DNA from: Megamerina dolium
Lineage: Eukaryota; Arthropoda; Insecta; Diptera; Megamerinidae
Direction of reading: 5' to 3'
DNA: 64,000 nucleotides
Assembly (NCBI GenBank): GCA_963854835.1
Contig: OY978527.1
Location: forward strand, 24,882,057-24,946,056
The notes below the pieces were generated by a model that saw only the letters and a program-made list of their open reading frames with translations, was not told where the DNA came from and ran no database searches. The position numbers were made by a program, and so were the translations under genes. Positions 55,376-64,000 of this stretch are shown here, one piece after another (the first letter of the stretch is position 1; each line of letters opens with the position of its first letter).

Positions 55376-58333
55376 ATGGTGAAAATTGACCAACTAAAAG
55401 TGGATCAGCTTAAAAAGCTGTTGGTAGAGATGAATCTATCGTCATCAGGTGCAAAGGCGGAACTGCTGGTGAGGCTGAGGAAAGCCATGGAGGCTAAGGG
55501 AATTAATGTAGAAGAACATGAGTTCTTTGAGGAAGACGATATACATGCAGTTGTGCACGCCGAGGAAGAGAGTAAGGTAGATTCGAGTGGTCAACTCATG
55601 GAATTTATGAAATCCATGATGCAACAGCAGCAGCAGCAACTGCAAGGAATTAATGCGAAGTTACAAGAACATTCGGCTGAATTGCGTACGGAAATTCAAG
55701 GAAATGCGTCTCGCATTGACTCCAAGTTTCAAGAACATTCGGTACGTCAAGAAAACGCTATGGGAGAATTCCAGAAAACAATTGACTCCAAGCTTCAAGA
55801 ACATTCGGCTCGTCAAGAACATGTCATCGAAAAACTACAAAAGGGAATTGAGATTAGATTTCAGGAAATTTCCGGAGCTATTAATGACAAAGTCACAGAG
55901 CTGAAAGAACATGTGGATGATTTGGATGATAAGCTGAAGGAACATGTAGACAGACATGATGACTTGGAAGAAAAGCTTGAGAAATTAGAGCGCGAACTTA
56001 ATAAAATAAAAATAAGTGGAGCAACCACATCAGTGATAAGAGAGTCAACTACAATTAAACTAAAGCCACCAATATTTGACGGAAGCACGCCATTCAACAT
56101 CTTCAAGCTTCAATTCGAGACAACAGCTTCGAAGAATCAATGGGATGACAGCGACAAGACTGCTGCTTTAATAGTCGCATTAAAAGGTAATGCTTCCGAA
56201 GTGTTACAGATGATTCCAGAGAAAGATCGGGGTAGCTACCAATCACTGATGGACACACTCCAGCGAAAATATGGAAATGAATACAAGAGTCAATTACATC
56301 GAGTTGAATTGAGATCGCGAGTGCAACGGAGTAATGAGAGCCTTCAGGAATTCGCTTCCGATATTGAGCGCTTATGTCGTCTAGCGTTCTCCGGTAATTC
56401 GGAAGAGTTCGTCGAAAAAATAAAAATAGAGGCATTCATAGATGGTATACGTGATGGAGAGACAAAGCGTGCCCTAGTCATGTCACCCAGGAATACTTAT
56501 GCCGAAACAGTCAGTAGTGCCTTGACGTTTGAAGCCGCCAGTTTCATGTGTCGACCAGTGCCAGGAGTACGCAAACTAGAGGGGAAAACATCACATCTGG
56601 TTGAAGCAGTGTGTCAGGCAGTAAAATCAGTAGTGCAGCCTGAAGGAAGAACAACAGGTCGACGTGAAAACAAATTTAATGGTAAGTGCTTCATTTGCGA
56701 CAAACGAGGGCATATAGCTCGTGATTGCAATCAATCGAGTATGAAGCCTAAAGGAAGAACAAGGAATCAACACAAAAATAAATTTGCCGGTAAGTGCTTC
56801 ATATGCGATCAAAGAGGACACATGGCGCGTAATTGTCGGCTACGACGCAAGCAACAAAGATCGAATTCACCAGGACAACGAAAGGAAGATCGTGATGTCA
56901 TTCATCGTGGTAAAGCTGTTACTCCATATCATCGTACTTGCACCGTAGATAGTAAACATTGTTCTCGGGTAGGAAGCCAGAATCACATTGTTAACCTACG
57001 ACTTACGAATGTATTATCGGAAGAGTCATGGACAACCGAACGAGTTCAAGAAGATCAACGGGACGACCCAGATCTCGCAAAGATTATGGAACACAAGGAG
57101 CAGGGCATACGTCCAGATTGGCAAGAAATGGCTAATGAGAGTCCAATAGCAAAGGCATACTGGGCGCAGTGGCAAAGCCTGCACTTACGAGACGGATGTT
57201 TATTCCGAGCATGGGAAAGTGAGGATGGAAAAATCACTAATGATCTTCTAGTGGTACCCAAGGCGAGAATAAATGAAGTGATAGCTGAGTATCACAATGC
57301 CTCCAGTGGAGGGCATTTGGGAATCACCAAAACCGTCGAGAAAATAAAGAAACGATTTTATTGGGTTGGATGTCATGACCATGTCGCTGATTGGATTCGG
57401 AAATGTAAGCAATGTGCAATGGCCAAAGGTCCCACTAAGAAAAGTCGAGGTAAGATGCACCAATACACCGTGGGTGCTCCATTTGAGCGAATTGCTATGG
57501 ACATAGCTGGGCCATTTCCAATAAGCAACGCAGGAAACAAGTATGTTCTGGTGGTTATAGATTACTTCAGTAAATGGCCTGAAGTATACCCCATTCCAAA
57601 TCAAGAAGCTAGTACAGTTGCGGATGTATTCGTCAACCAATGGATTACTCGTTTTGGTGTACCGATGGAGTTACACTCAGACCAAGGTCGAAATTTCGAA
57701 TCAGTTGTATTCCAAGAGATATGCCGTATGCTGGGTATATACAAAACTCGTACAACACCTTTGCATCCACAATCTGATGGCATGGTAGAACGATTTAACC
57801 GTACCTTGGTGGAATATTTGAGAAAAGTCGTAGATAAATACCAAAGAGACTGGGATGTACATATACCAATGTTCCTCATGGCATATCGATGCGCACAACA
57901 TGATACGACGGCTGCTACACCGGCAATGGCAATTTTTGGAAACGAGTTAAGACTGCCAGCTGATTTAAAATTTGGAGTCGTAACACCAACGAGATCAACC
58001 GAAGGTAATTATACTAGCGAAAAGCGGGAACAGTTGGATGAAGTACATCGGTTCATCAGAGAGCGGTCGCAGATGATAAGCGATAAGATGAAGGCCAGGT
58101 ATGACTTGAAAGCAAATTCAAAAGGGTTCTATGAAGGAGAGCTTGTAATGCTTCATAATCCACAACGAAAGAAAGGCCTGTCCCCTAAACTACAGACTCA
58201 TTGGGAAGGACCATATGAGATTATAGCAAAGATAAATGACGTAGTGTATCGCATTCAACGTGCCTGGAATAAAAGAGCAAAGTTTAAAGTAGTGCACTTA
58301 GAGCGACTTGCGCCATATCGAGGGGAAGTATAA
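55376..58333 (+). CDS. Gag-integrase fusion protein of LTR element
   Basis: An uninterrupted 985-codon frame starting 12 nt after the primer site. Residues about 5-40 form a SAP-type motif (DQLKKLLVEMNLSSSGAKAE). Residues 83-88 are Gln. Residues about 90-212 are coiled coil with SKLQEHSARQE-like repeats. A Gag capsid-like region spans about 225-390. Zinc knuckles are C438/C441/H446/C451 and C474/C477/H482/C487. A short linker then leads into sequence normally found after RNase H (about residue 517 onward) and a complete integrase: HHCC zinc ligands H640, H647, C677, C680, then D709, D769 and E805 (D35E spacing), and a C-terminal GPYEI module. There is no protease (DTG/DSG) and no RT (YxDD). 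Gag would package RNA, and integrase would insert the cDNA. The junction stays in frame. Confidence 0.93.
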   Translation: MVKIDQLKVDQLKKLLVEMNLSSSGAKAELLVRLRKAMEAKGINVEEHEFFEEDDIHAVVHAEEESKVDSSGQLMEFMKSMMQQQQQQLQGINAKLQEHSAELRTEIQGNASRIDSKFQEHSVRQENAMGEFQKTIDSKLQEHSARQEHVIEKLQKGIEIRFQEISGAINDKVTELKEHVDDLDDKLKEHVDRHDDLEEKLEKLERELNKIKISGATTSVIRESTTIKLKPPIFDGSTPFNIFKLQFETTASKNQWDDSDKTAALIVALKGNASEVLQMIPEKDRGSYQSLMDTLQRKYGNEYKSQLHRVELRSRVQRSNESLQEFASDIERLCRLAFSGNSEEFVEKIKIEAFIDGIRDGETKRALVMSPRNTYAETVSSALTFEAASFMCRPVPGVRKLEGKTSHLVEAVCQAVKSVVQPEGRTTGRRENKFNGKCFICDKRGHIARDCNQSSMKPKGRTRNQHKNKFAGKCFICDQRGHMARNCRLRRKQQRSNSPGQRKEDRDVIHRGKAVTPYHRTCTVDSKHCSRVGSQNHIVNLRLTNVLSEESWTTERVQEDQRDDPDLAKIMEHKEQGIRPDWQEMANESPIAKAYWAQWQSLHLRDGCLFRAWESEDGKITNDLLVVPKARINEVIAEYHNASSGGHLGITKTVEKIKKRFYWVGCHDHVADWIRKCKQCAMAKGPTKKSRGKMHQYTVGAPFERIAMDIAGPFPISNAGNKYVLVVIDYFSKWPEVYPIPNQEASTVADVFVNQWITRFGVPMELHSDQGRNFESVVFQEICRMLGIYKTRTTPLHPQSDGMVERFNRTLVEYLRKVVDKYQRDWDVHIPMFLMAYRCAQHDTTAATPAMAIFGNELRLPADLKFGVVTPTRSTEGNYTSEKREQLDEVHRFIRERSQMISDKMKARYDLKANSKGFYEGELVMLHNPQRKKGLSPKLQTHWEGPYEIIAKINDVVYRIQRAWNKRAKFKVVHLERLAPYRGEV

Positions 58334-58355
58334 AAACTTGTTCGGGACGAACAAG

Positions 58356-58371
58356 GTTAAGAGGAGGGCAG
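58356..58371 (+). other. Polypurine tract
   Basis: GTTAAGAGGAGGGCAG directly before the 3' LTR, the expected site of plus-strand DNA priming. Confidence 0.8.
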
Positions 58372-58809
58372 TGTAACGAGTATCGATAGTTGATTACTCA
58401 TCACTATTGTGACTGGCACTATTGGCAGCATCGAAACGAATGTCAACAAAAAGAAATGAGCGATAACCAGAACAAGCCAACGAGAAAGGAAGAGAAGAAT
58501 CTCGATAAAGGAAGATTCTGGGGTGTTGCCAACAGAGTATAAATAGAGCCAGTGTTGAGAATTGACAATCAATCTAATTCCAAACGTGATTGTGAAAACA
58601 TTGATACAGAGGCAAAAGTTGCAAGTACATTTAAGTGTTATAGTAAATAGTTGATTGTAAACAGAGTTGATTGTAAATAGAGATTATTAAATAAATTGTT
58701 GCTGTATATAGTTGTATAAAATAAGTGTTGCAGTTATCATTAACAGAATCCAGTGATCGAACAAGGTAATTCAAATAGAATTAAACGTTCACAGAATAAA
58801 AACGTAACA
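58372..58809 (+). repeat. 3' LTR
   Basis: Same length and sequence as the 5' LTR except one C-to-T difference. TATA box at 58538-58545 and AATAAA at 58690-58695. Confidence 0.93.
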
Positions 58810-58943
58810 ATATTTTTAAAAAAATTGTATGTATTTTTAATATTTTTTATATTCTCATACTTTGTCTACTACAATTACGTGTATACGGAAAAAGTAGGGA
58901 GACAAAGAATAATTATGGTGATAAATATAAATATTGTAAAAAT

Positions 58944-59300
58944 ACTTATGGTCACGAAGCCAGCGTCGGGCATATAAGAATTATTTTTTTTGAGTTCGGC
59001 CGAATGCCGTCTATCAAGAAAACCTTTCATCCAAAAATACTGATTGCCGCGAAGCCGGAGTCGGACCTATAAGGGTTATTTCTTTTGCGACCGGCTATCA
59101 AGGAAAACTTTTATCCGAAAATACTGATTGTTGTGAAGCTGGTGTCGGGAATTTGAGATTTTTTTCCTCGGTTATCAAGAATGACTTTTATCTAAAGATA
59201 TTGATGGTCACGAAGCCGGCGTCGGGCCTATAAGGATTGTTTTTTGGCGAACAGCAAAGAACAGAAGAAAAACTTTTATACGAAAACACTGATGGTCGCG
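58944..59300. repeat. Diverged minisatellite, about 80-bp unit
   Basis: Four units plus a partial fifth start at about 58946, 59041, 59125, 59202 and 59290. The shared core is CGAAGCCGGCGTCGGGCCTA, then TAAGG.TTATTTTTT, then TATCAAGAAAACTTTTATCC and AAAATACTGAT. Unit lengths are about 95, 84, 77 and 88 bp. No coding meaning is evident. Confidence 0.85.
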
Positions 59301-59589
59301 AAACTAAATTTGAAGACATACAGGTAATTCTATCGAAAGCCATCCATATGAAAAATTTCATGAAGTATCAATTAAAAAATTTTTTTCCTGTGGGCTTTTC
59401 TGGACTTGTTCCATCTTCGATATCGCGCTGTCTGGGATGATTGTGGAGAAGCGCCTGCGGTAGCGTAGTTCTTGAGGCATGGAATCTGAGTTAGAACATA
59501 TTTCTATATTTGGAATATTTTTGATGATTGTTTCGTGTCCACTTGAACTCGAAGTTGAACTGTGAAAAAGGTATAAGCGAATGGCACTG

Positions 59590-59800
59590 ATTGCTGCTGA
59601 TTTTAGAGAATTTAGAATGAGAGATACAGCCATAGCATTTAAGTGCAATTCACCGGCTATCGTTTCTTGTGTCATTCGTGGATCTTCGCCAATTTTGTCC
59701 TTAACCAGAGCCACATTTATCACGACGGGCTACGATTTTGGCCTTCCTTCACGAGTCTCGTCCTCAGCGGAAAAATGTCCAGTCTGAATTCGTTGATGTC
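59590..59800 (-). pseudogene. Mariner transposase N-terminal fragment
   Basis: Minus-strand reading EDETREGRPKS, a stop, then VALVKDKIGEDPRMTQETIA and GELHLNAMAVSLIL. This is the GRPKS linker and second helix-turn-helix of a mariner DNA-binding domain. A stop follows GRPKS and the catalytic core is absent. Downstream residues in the same frame (KMEQVQKSPQEKN) are not recognised. Confidence 0.6.
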
Positions 59801-59814
59801 ACTTACAAAAGGTT

Positions 59815-59965
59815 GTATGGTCCAATTACCCACGAAGTAACGTAAAGTATCGTGTCAGCTGACACAACTTACCAAATTGTGTACAAGCGATTACCCAATA
59901 TCGTATCGTAAAGTAAAGTAACGTAGAAAACCTGCGTCGATTAGGTGTCTACTACAAAAGCGCGT
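59815..59965. repeat. Partial copy of the 61986/63390 repeat
   Basis: TCGTAAAGTAAAGTAACGTA, then GAAAACCTGCG and CGATTAG, resemble AACGTGAAGTAAAGTAACGT, GAAAATACTGCG and ATTAGCC at 63452-63505, in the same orientation. A perfect GTCAGCTGAC palindrome lies at about 59856-59865. It abuts LINE copy J7. Confidence 0.55.
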
Positions 59966-59984
59966 CAGCAGATTGGTTGATGAT

Positions 59985-61984
59985 ATCTGAGACCCACACA
60001 TCTCTAAGCTAGTAATATCTGCGATATACTGTCTCCCAAGATACAGTATTACCAAAGAGCAATATAAAGAATTTTTCTCAACTCTTGATAGCAAATTCTT
60101 GGTTGCTGGCGATTTCAACGCCAAACACACTCACTGGGGCTCCCGCTTAATAACTCCAAAAGGCAGAAGACTATGCTCAATCATCATTACCCACGGCTAC
60201 GATGTTATTTCAAATGGTCAACAGACGTATTGGCCGACGGACAAGAGGAAGATACCCGATCTCATAGACTTTGGAGTCGCCAAAGATTTGCAGATGAAAA
60301 ATATCTCTACAGAGTGTAATCACCCACGGTAATATCTATAAAATCACCAATCCCCCAAGGCAATTGCGTTAGAAAGAAAATAGACTGGTTGAAATTTAAG
60401 AAATATATAAATTCCCATCTTCCTCTAAGTACTGTTTTAAGAAATGGACACGATGTAGACTCAGCACTCGAAAAATTCAACCAGCTGCTCTCATTGGCTC
60501 TCAGCTCAGCCACCTGTACAAGGGTATGGAAGCAATCAAACTATAGCCCATACACATCAGCTGACATTGAATTGCTAGTAAGACAGAAAAGAAGACTCCG
60601 AAAGCAATGGCAAGAATTTAGATCACCGAATCTGAAAACACAGCTACAGCACTGCACTCGAAAGTTAAAGCAAGCCTTAAAAAATAAAAACAAGAAAGAG
60701 TTAGAATAGCACATAGCCAAATTAACACCTGGTGAAGCGTCAGACTACTCTTTGTGAAAATCAGCAAAAAACTCAAATCGGCCAATTCTCACTGATTCCC
60801 CCATCCGTTTGAGTGACGGTAATTGGGCTAGAAGCAACTGTGAGAAGGGTTTGGCTTTTACAGACCACCTAAAAAGTGTGTTTACACCCTATCCACCCTC
60901 TTCACAGCCCTCATTAACAAAATTAACTTCTCAACCTTACTCAATAACGCTCAAAATTAAAAAAAGGACATATTCAAAGCAATTTATAAAAATTTAAATC
61001 CAAAAAAATCACCTGGTCCAGATAAGATTACCGGTAAAATGATAAAAGAGCTACCTCTGGCTTCAGTAATTCATCTCATGCACATTTTCAATGCTATCCA
61101 GGAAAAGACCCTACAAATTTTGCATCGTACAGACCTATCAGTCTTCTGCCTCTACTCTCTAAAGTATTCGAAAAGCTACTTGTCATGAATATAACTCCAT
61201 TTATTAATCTCAACCAACTGATTCCTCAACATCAGTTTGGATTTAGAAAACAGCACGGTACAATAGAACAAGTCCACCGCATTGTAACTCTGATAAGGAA
61301 CACTTTTGAAGAAAAAAAGTAGTCTTTCTTGATATCACTCAAACTTTCGATAAAGTATGGCATGATGGCCTTATTTACAAACTCAAACTATTATTGCCTG
61401 CAAATGTCTCCTCATTGCTTAGTAGCTACCTCACGAAAAGACAATTTCTCGTACATCACAAGGATTACACAACAAATCCATTGGATATTCACGCTGGCGT
61501 TCCTCAAGGAAGCGTTTTGGGCCCCTTCCTGTATCTCTTATACACTTCAGATATGCCCAACAATAACTATACATTCATATCGACCTTTGCTGATGATACG
61601 GCAATATTGTGCTCTCGCTCTAACCACATAGAAGCTACTAAACTCCTGCAGACTCATGTCGATTCTCTCGAAATATGGCTAGCAAAATGGCGGATAAAAG
61701 TCAATGAATCAAAGAGCGTATATGTATCCCTTACACTAAGGCTAGATATATGTCCCCCACTTAAAATTAATGGCCAATCAGTTCCACAATGTTCCTCAAC
61801 AAAGTACTTGGGTATTCACCTGGAAAAATCACATAGAGGCAAAGAAAACTCAGATTAAGCTTAAAATGAATCAGTTATGGTGGCTGTTACACAAAAGGTC
61901 AAAGTTGATTCTCGAATACAAATTGCTATTATATAAAACAATTCTGAAGCCAATCTGGACTTGTGGTATTCAGTTTTGGGGCGA
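59985..61984 (+). mobile_element. Jockey-like LINE (copy J7), truncated at both ends
   Basis: Plus-strand sibling of J2 and J3. It begins inside the endonuclease (about ISKLVISAIYC, in part) and ends abruptly in the thumb region (CGIQFWG) at the inverted repeat starting 61986. Poly(A) and 3' untranslated region are missing. A deletion of about 60 bp at about 61098 lies between two CC pairs. The same repeat family lies on both sides of it. Confidence 0.85.
60010..61984 (+). pseudogene. J7 ORF2, multiply broken
   Basis: 60099-60332 has VAGDFNAKHTHWGS and the NGQQTYWPTDKRKIPDLIDF part of the endonuclease; SSDHSP is lost to a deletion. 60389-60709 is the linker. 61020-61320 gives SPGPDKITGKMIKELP and HQFGFRKQHGTIEQV. 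Motif A follows in a shifted phase as FLDITQTFDKVWH, then 61394-61858 with AGVPQGSVLGPFLYL and FADDTAILCS. HLEKSHRGKENSD marks a deletion of LDRRLTW that shifts the frame. The last part, to 61984, is the thumb. Catalytic Asp residues persist but no long frame does. Confidence 0.85.
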
Positions 61985-61985
61985 T

Positions 61986-62110
61986 ATGGCTAATCGCAGT
62001 ATTTTCTATGTTTACGTTACTTTACTTCACGTTATAATTGGACCATTAAGAGAATGTGTGTTCCTTCCATATGCTGTTTGAAATTCACTAAAAAATTTCT
62101 ATAGGCTCCA
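61986..62110. repeat. Inverted repeat, left arm
   Basis: About 125 bp, matching the reverse complement of 63390-63515 with roughly five mismatches. It contains GCTAATCGCAGTATTTTCTA and ATTGGACCATTAAGAGAATG. The arms are 1.28 kb apart, of which a SINE accounts for 0.37 kb. It could be the end of a DNA transposon, but no coding core was recognised. Confidence 0.75.
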
Positions 62111-63000
62111 ACAACATTTATAAATATATAATCATAAGTACTTTATATTATACATACTTAAAATCATGTAAATTGTCAATGTAAATATAGCCTTAGATAA
62201 TGACTTAAAATTACTTAAGTTCCAATATGTTACAAATAAATGGGAAATAAAAAAAATGATGACAATCTCAGATTAATTTTTCAGAGGAATATGTCAATCA
62301 CCATCATTGAGCGGATCACAATAATTACTTTATATAATTATTTTATACTTTACAATAATTACTTTATACTTTAGCAATAATTACTGCTTCGGTTCTAAAT
62401 TGCTCACCATTTGATTAATATAGGAGTAGAAGGAAGACGACACGGTTTTTGTATCAAATTTTTTCGAAAGATATCAATATTTGTGCATGTTATGAACCAG
62501 TTCAAAGATAGACGGGGAAGTAAAAATCTAATCTGAGTGAAGAAAAAATGTTTTCAATTAGTTACCAACTTCCGTTGAAAATGAATACACCCTCGAAGGG
62601 CATAATTGGCTTGAGTCTAGGTATTTATCATTCAGCCACCTTACATATGTTTTTATTTAAAATAAAATTTTATTTAATGAGACTACATACATACTTATAT
62701 GTACAAAGGTAAAATAGCAAAGCATAGGTGTAGATACACAATAATAAATGCAATAAGTACTCGTTTGGAATATATACGGAGGAACTAACAAAAGTTCGGT
62801 AAATTTATAATATTTTATATGATTATGAAGAATTAAAAAATAGTACACGATTTATAGTAATCTAACGATATTTCATTCTAAATTTCAGAAAAGTCGGTAA
62901 GAATGGAGATAAGAAAGCGTAAAATTACTGACGAAAGGTTGGTGGAAATTCCGCCACTAACATTAGAAGAAATTCAACATGCAATTTTTTACGGATTTCG
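62111..63000. other. Interior of the inverted-repeat unit
   Basis: AT-rich, with no recognised domain. A small frame begins at 62903 (MEIRKRKITDERLVEIPPLT) and would continue past the SINE target site for 42 codons in all. I do not recognise it. Confidence 0.4.
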
Positions 63001-63011
63001 ACGTCAACTTA

Positions 63012-63378
63012 GTTTAGGTTAGGTTATGTGGCTGCCCTCTCTCTGAGAGGACACACTTAGGCCGGAAAGGCCCATTGTGATACCACCGAGCTTCTCTTCC
63101 AATACTGTTGTGCGTGTTAAATTTGGACAGCATGAGAAGGGACCTACTTATGTTAGCCGGTTCCGAACGGCAGAACCCTTGTGACATTACTTTAACTTAG
63201 TTTTGCCACAGAGCTCTTTTAAGAAGCATTTTTGGTAAATTTTTACTGCCGGAAAAATTGCCAATTCTTGCCGCCAGGTGGGTACCGTTTGAAAGAAAAA
63301 TCTTTTCGATATCAAAATATATTATGCTTCAGCCGGGGATTGAACCCACGACCTAACCACTGAGCTACGGCACCCACC
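63012..63378 (-). repeat. SINE with a variant tail and target duplication
   Basis: 367 bp, head at the right end (GGGTGCCGTAGCTCAGTGG on the minus strand). It is bounded by ACGTCAACTTA at 63001-63011 and 63379-63389. The body matches the family, but the tail side reads TAGGTTAGGTTATGTGGCTG and GAGAGGACACACTTAGGCCG instead of the (ATTT)n/CCCCAAAGGG type. The tRNA head has lost about 22 bp between the boxes (ACCTAACCACTG instead of the longer form), so its polymerase III promoter spacing is altered. Confidence 0.9.
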
Positions 63379-63389
63379 ACGTCAACTTA

Positions 63390-63515
63390 AGCCTATAGAA
63401 TTTTTTTAGTGAATTTCAAACAGCATTTGGAACGAACACACATTCTCTTAATGGTCCAATTATAACGTGAAGTAAAGTAACGTAAACGTAGAAAATACTG
63501 CGATTAGCCATATCG
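63390..63515. repeat. Inverted repeat, right arm
   Basis: Partner of 61986-62110. Continues to the right with GTAAACTACAGTAGAAGTCA, then GCTGTTGTG. The repeated CGTAAAGTAACGT-type motif is also seen at 59845-59930. Confidence 0.75.
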
Positions 63516-63602
63516 TAAACTACAGTAGAAGTCAGCTGTTGTGTGTGTATTGCTGCGTATTATATTTGTGTTCAGAGAAAACATTGAGTACGTGTTCTGT
63601 AT

Positions 63603-64000
63603 TTTTTTTTAAATACTATGCATTTATTGAATCTTTCTAAAATACCTAGAAACTAACAATAAGTATTCAAATCTTACAAACTAACTAAAATTATGTGATA
63701 TTCCCTACGTTCCATCACAATTTGTTGAGTCGCGAGGTATAGCAATTTCACAGCATATTCAGTGTGTTTTTTCTTTTTAATCGACGATGCCCCGTGCTCA
63801 GCAACAATTGCTTATTGATTTTTTGAATGTAGCTTCTGTAGGATATTGCAACTTCCTCAGAAATTGTGGGTACAATTAAATCTCGATGGATGTTAACGTT
63901 CCTCATATACCAAGGCGCGTTTACATTAATTCGCAGACACTTGGATTGTATTCGCTGCAATTTTTCGATATTTGAGGGAGATGCGGTGCCCCAAAAATGA
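63603..64000 (-). mobile_element. Jockey-like LINE 3' end (copy J8), runs off window
   Basis: The T run at 63603-63612 is the poly(A) tail. The following 3' untranslated sequence matches J2 at 5920-6030 almost base for base. A coding remnant at 63748-63960 (minus) gives MQRIQSKCLRINVNAPWYMR, with a short deletion before QLLLSTGHRRLKRK. The rest lies outside the window. Confidence 0.88.

Larger units (their letters stand above)
54909..58809 (+). mobile_element. Young Ty3/gypsy-like LTR element lacking PR-RT-RH
   Basis: 3901 bp bounded by 438-bp LTRs that differ at a single site (C in the 5' LTR, T in the 3' LTR, within GTGATTGYGAAAAC). A 4-bp duplication ATAT lies at 54905-54908 and 58810-58813. 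It has a primer-binding site, a polypurine tract and one intact ORF. The coding capacity is Gag plus integrase only; the space for protease, RT and RNase H is missing between them. It has no envelope gene. Insertion is recent as judged by LTR identity. Reverse transcriptase must have been supplied in trans. Confidence 0.93.

Noticed and set aside
54909..58809. Endogenous retrovirus with envelope
   Set aside because: The single ORF ends 38 bp before the 3' LTR and no envelope-like frame exists. It is an LTR retrotransposon lacking env and RT.
59358..59723. 121-codon minus-strand frame as a gene
   Set aside because: Its first third is a mariner DNA-binding relic with a stop just upstream. The remainder has no recognisable identity.

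Overview
The window looks like repeat-rich nuclear DNA of a dipteran, most likely a tephritid-type fruit fly. That reading is an inference from its AT-richness, its many long (TA)n tracts, 62-69 bp introns in the one spliced gene model, and its mix of element families: Jockey-like and RNase-H-bearing LINEs, an RTE/BovB-like LINE, Tc1 elements, and rosa-like DD41D mariners. I see no bacterial-style operon, rRNA, CRISPR array or functional tRNA gene. Almost every coding segment belongs to a transposable element (TE), and most are broken. The single possible host-like gene is a four-exon THAP-domain model at 21002-21888, which may itself be a P-element-like relic.

Layout. 1-1250: diverged tandem repeat. 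1252-1829: small mariner deletion derivative. 2664-4622 and 5883-8948: minus-strand Jockey-like LINEs. 10683-11043: tRNA-derived SINE. 11188-14478: a Tc1 element carrying a second Tc1 element (12659-14309) inside its right inverted repeat. 14601-14826: half SINE between TA tracts. 15000-15931: dispersed repeat. 15932-18428: two rosa-like mariners head to head. 18440-19115: internally deleted zinc-finger LINE. 21002-22036: THAP gene. 23040-23270: mariner relic. 24099-24655: RTE fragment. 25054-25419: complete SINE with an 11-bp target duplication. 27010-28758: Jockey-like LINE. 29690-36690: minus-strand LINE with RNase H, interrupted by a complete plus-strand LOA/I-type LINE (31187-36539, 8-bp duplication). 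36690-38960: pogo/Tigger-like transposon with a C-terminal PHD finger. 39061-43050: longest Jockey-like copy, with ORF1. 43458-45081: third Tc1 element. 45730-47105: another Jockey relic. 47405-48649: third rosa copy, between TA tracts. 48853-53625: RNase H LINE interrupted by a complete RTE element (50030-53355, 14-bp duplication). 54909-58809: young LTR retrotransposon. 58944-59300: minisatellite. 59985-61984: Jockey copy. 61986-63515: 125-bp inverted repeats enclosing a SINE. 63603-64000: Jockey 3' end running off the window.

The most interesting item is the Ty3/gypsy-like element at 54909-58809. Its two 438-bp LTRs differ at one position, and it has a 4-bp target duplication, primer site and polypurine tract. 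Its only ORF is a 985-codon uninterrupted frame that joins a SAP-domain Gag with two zinc knuckles directly to a complete integrase. Protease, reverse transcriptase and RNase H are absent. It reads as a recently mobilised, non-autonomous element that still encodes a Gag-integrase fusion. Also notable are three Tc1 elements with the same double-repeat (IR/DR) end architecture, nested insertions whose target duplications rejoin the interrupted coding frames, and a SINE family whose 3' tails come in two types.

The elements do not form a pathway. They depend on each other parasitically: SINEs on LINE machinery, deletion derivatives on autonomous relatives. The dense layering of inactive copies resembles pericentromeric or piRNA-cluster DNA, but small-RNA data would be needed to claim that.
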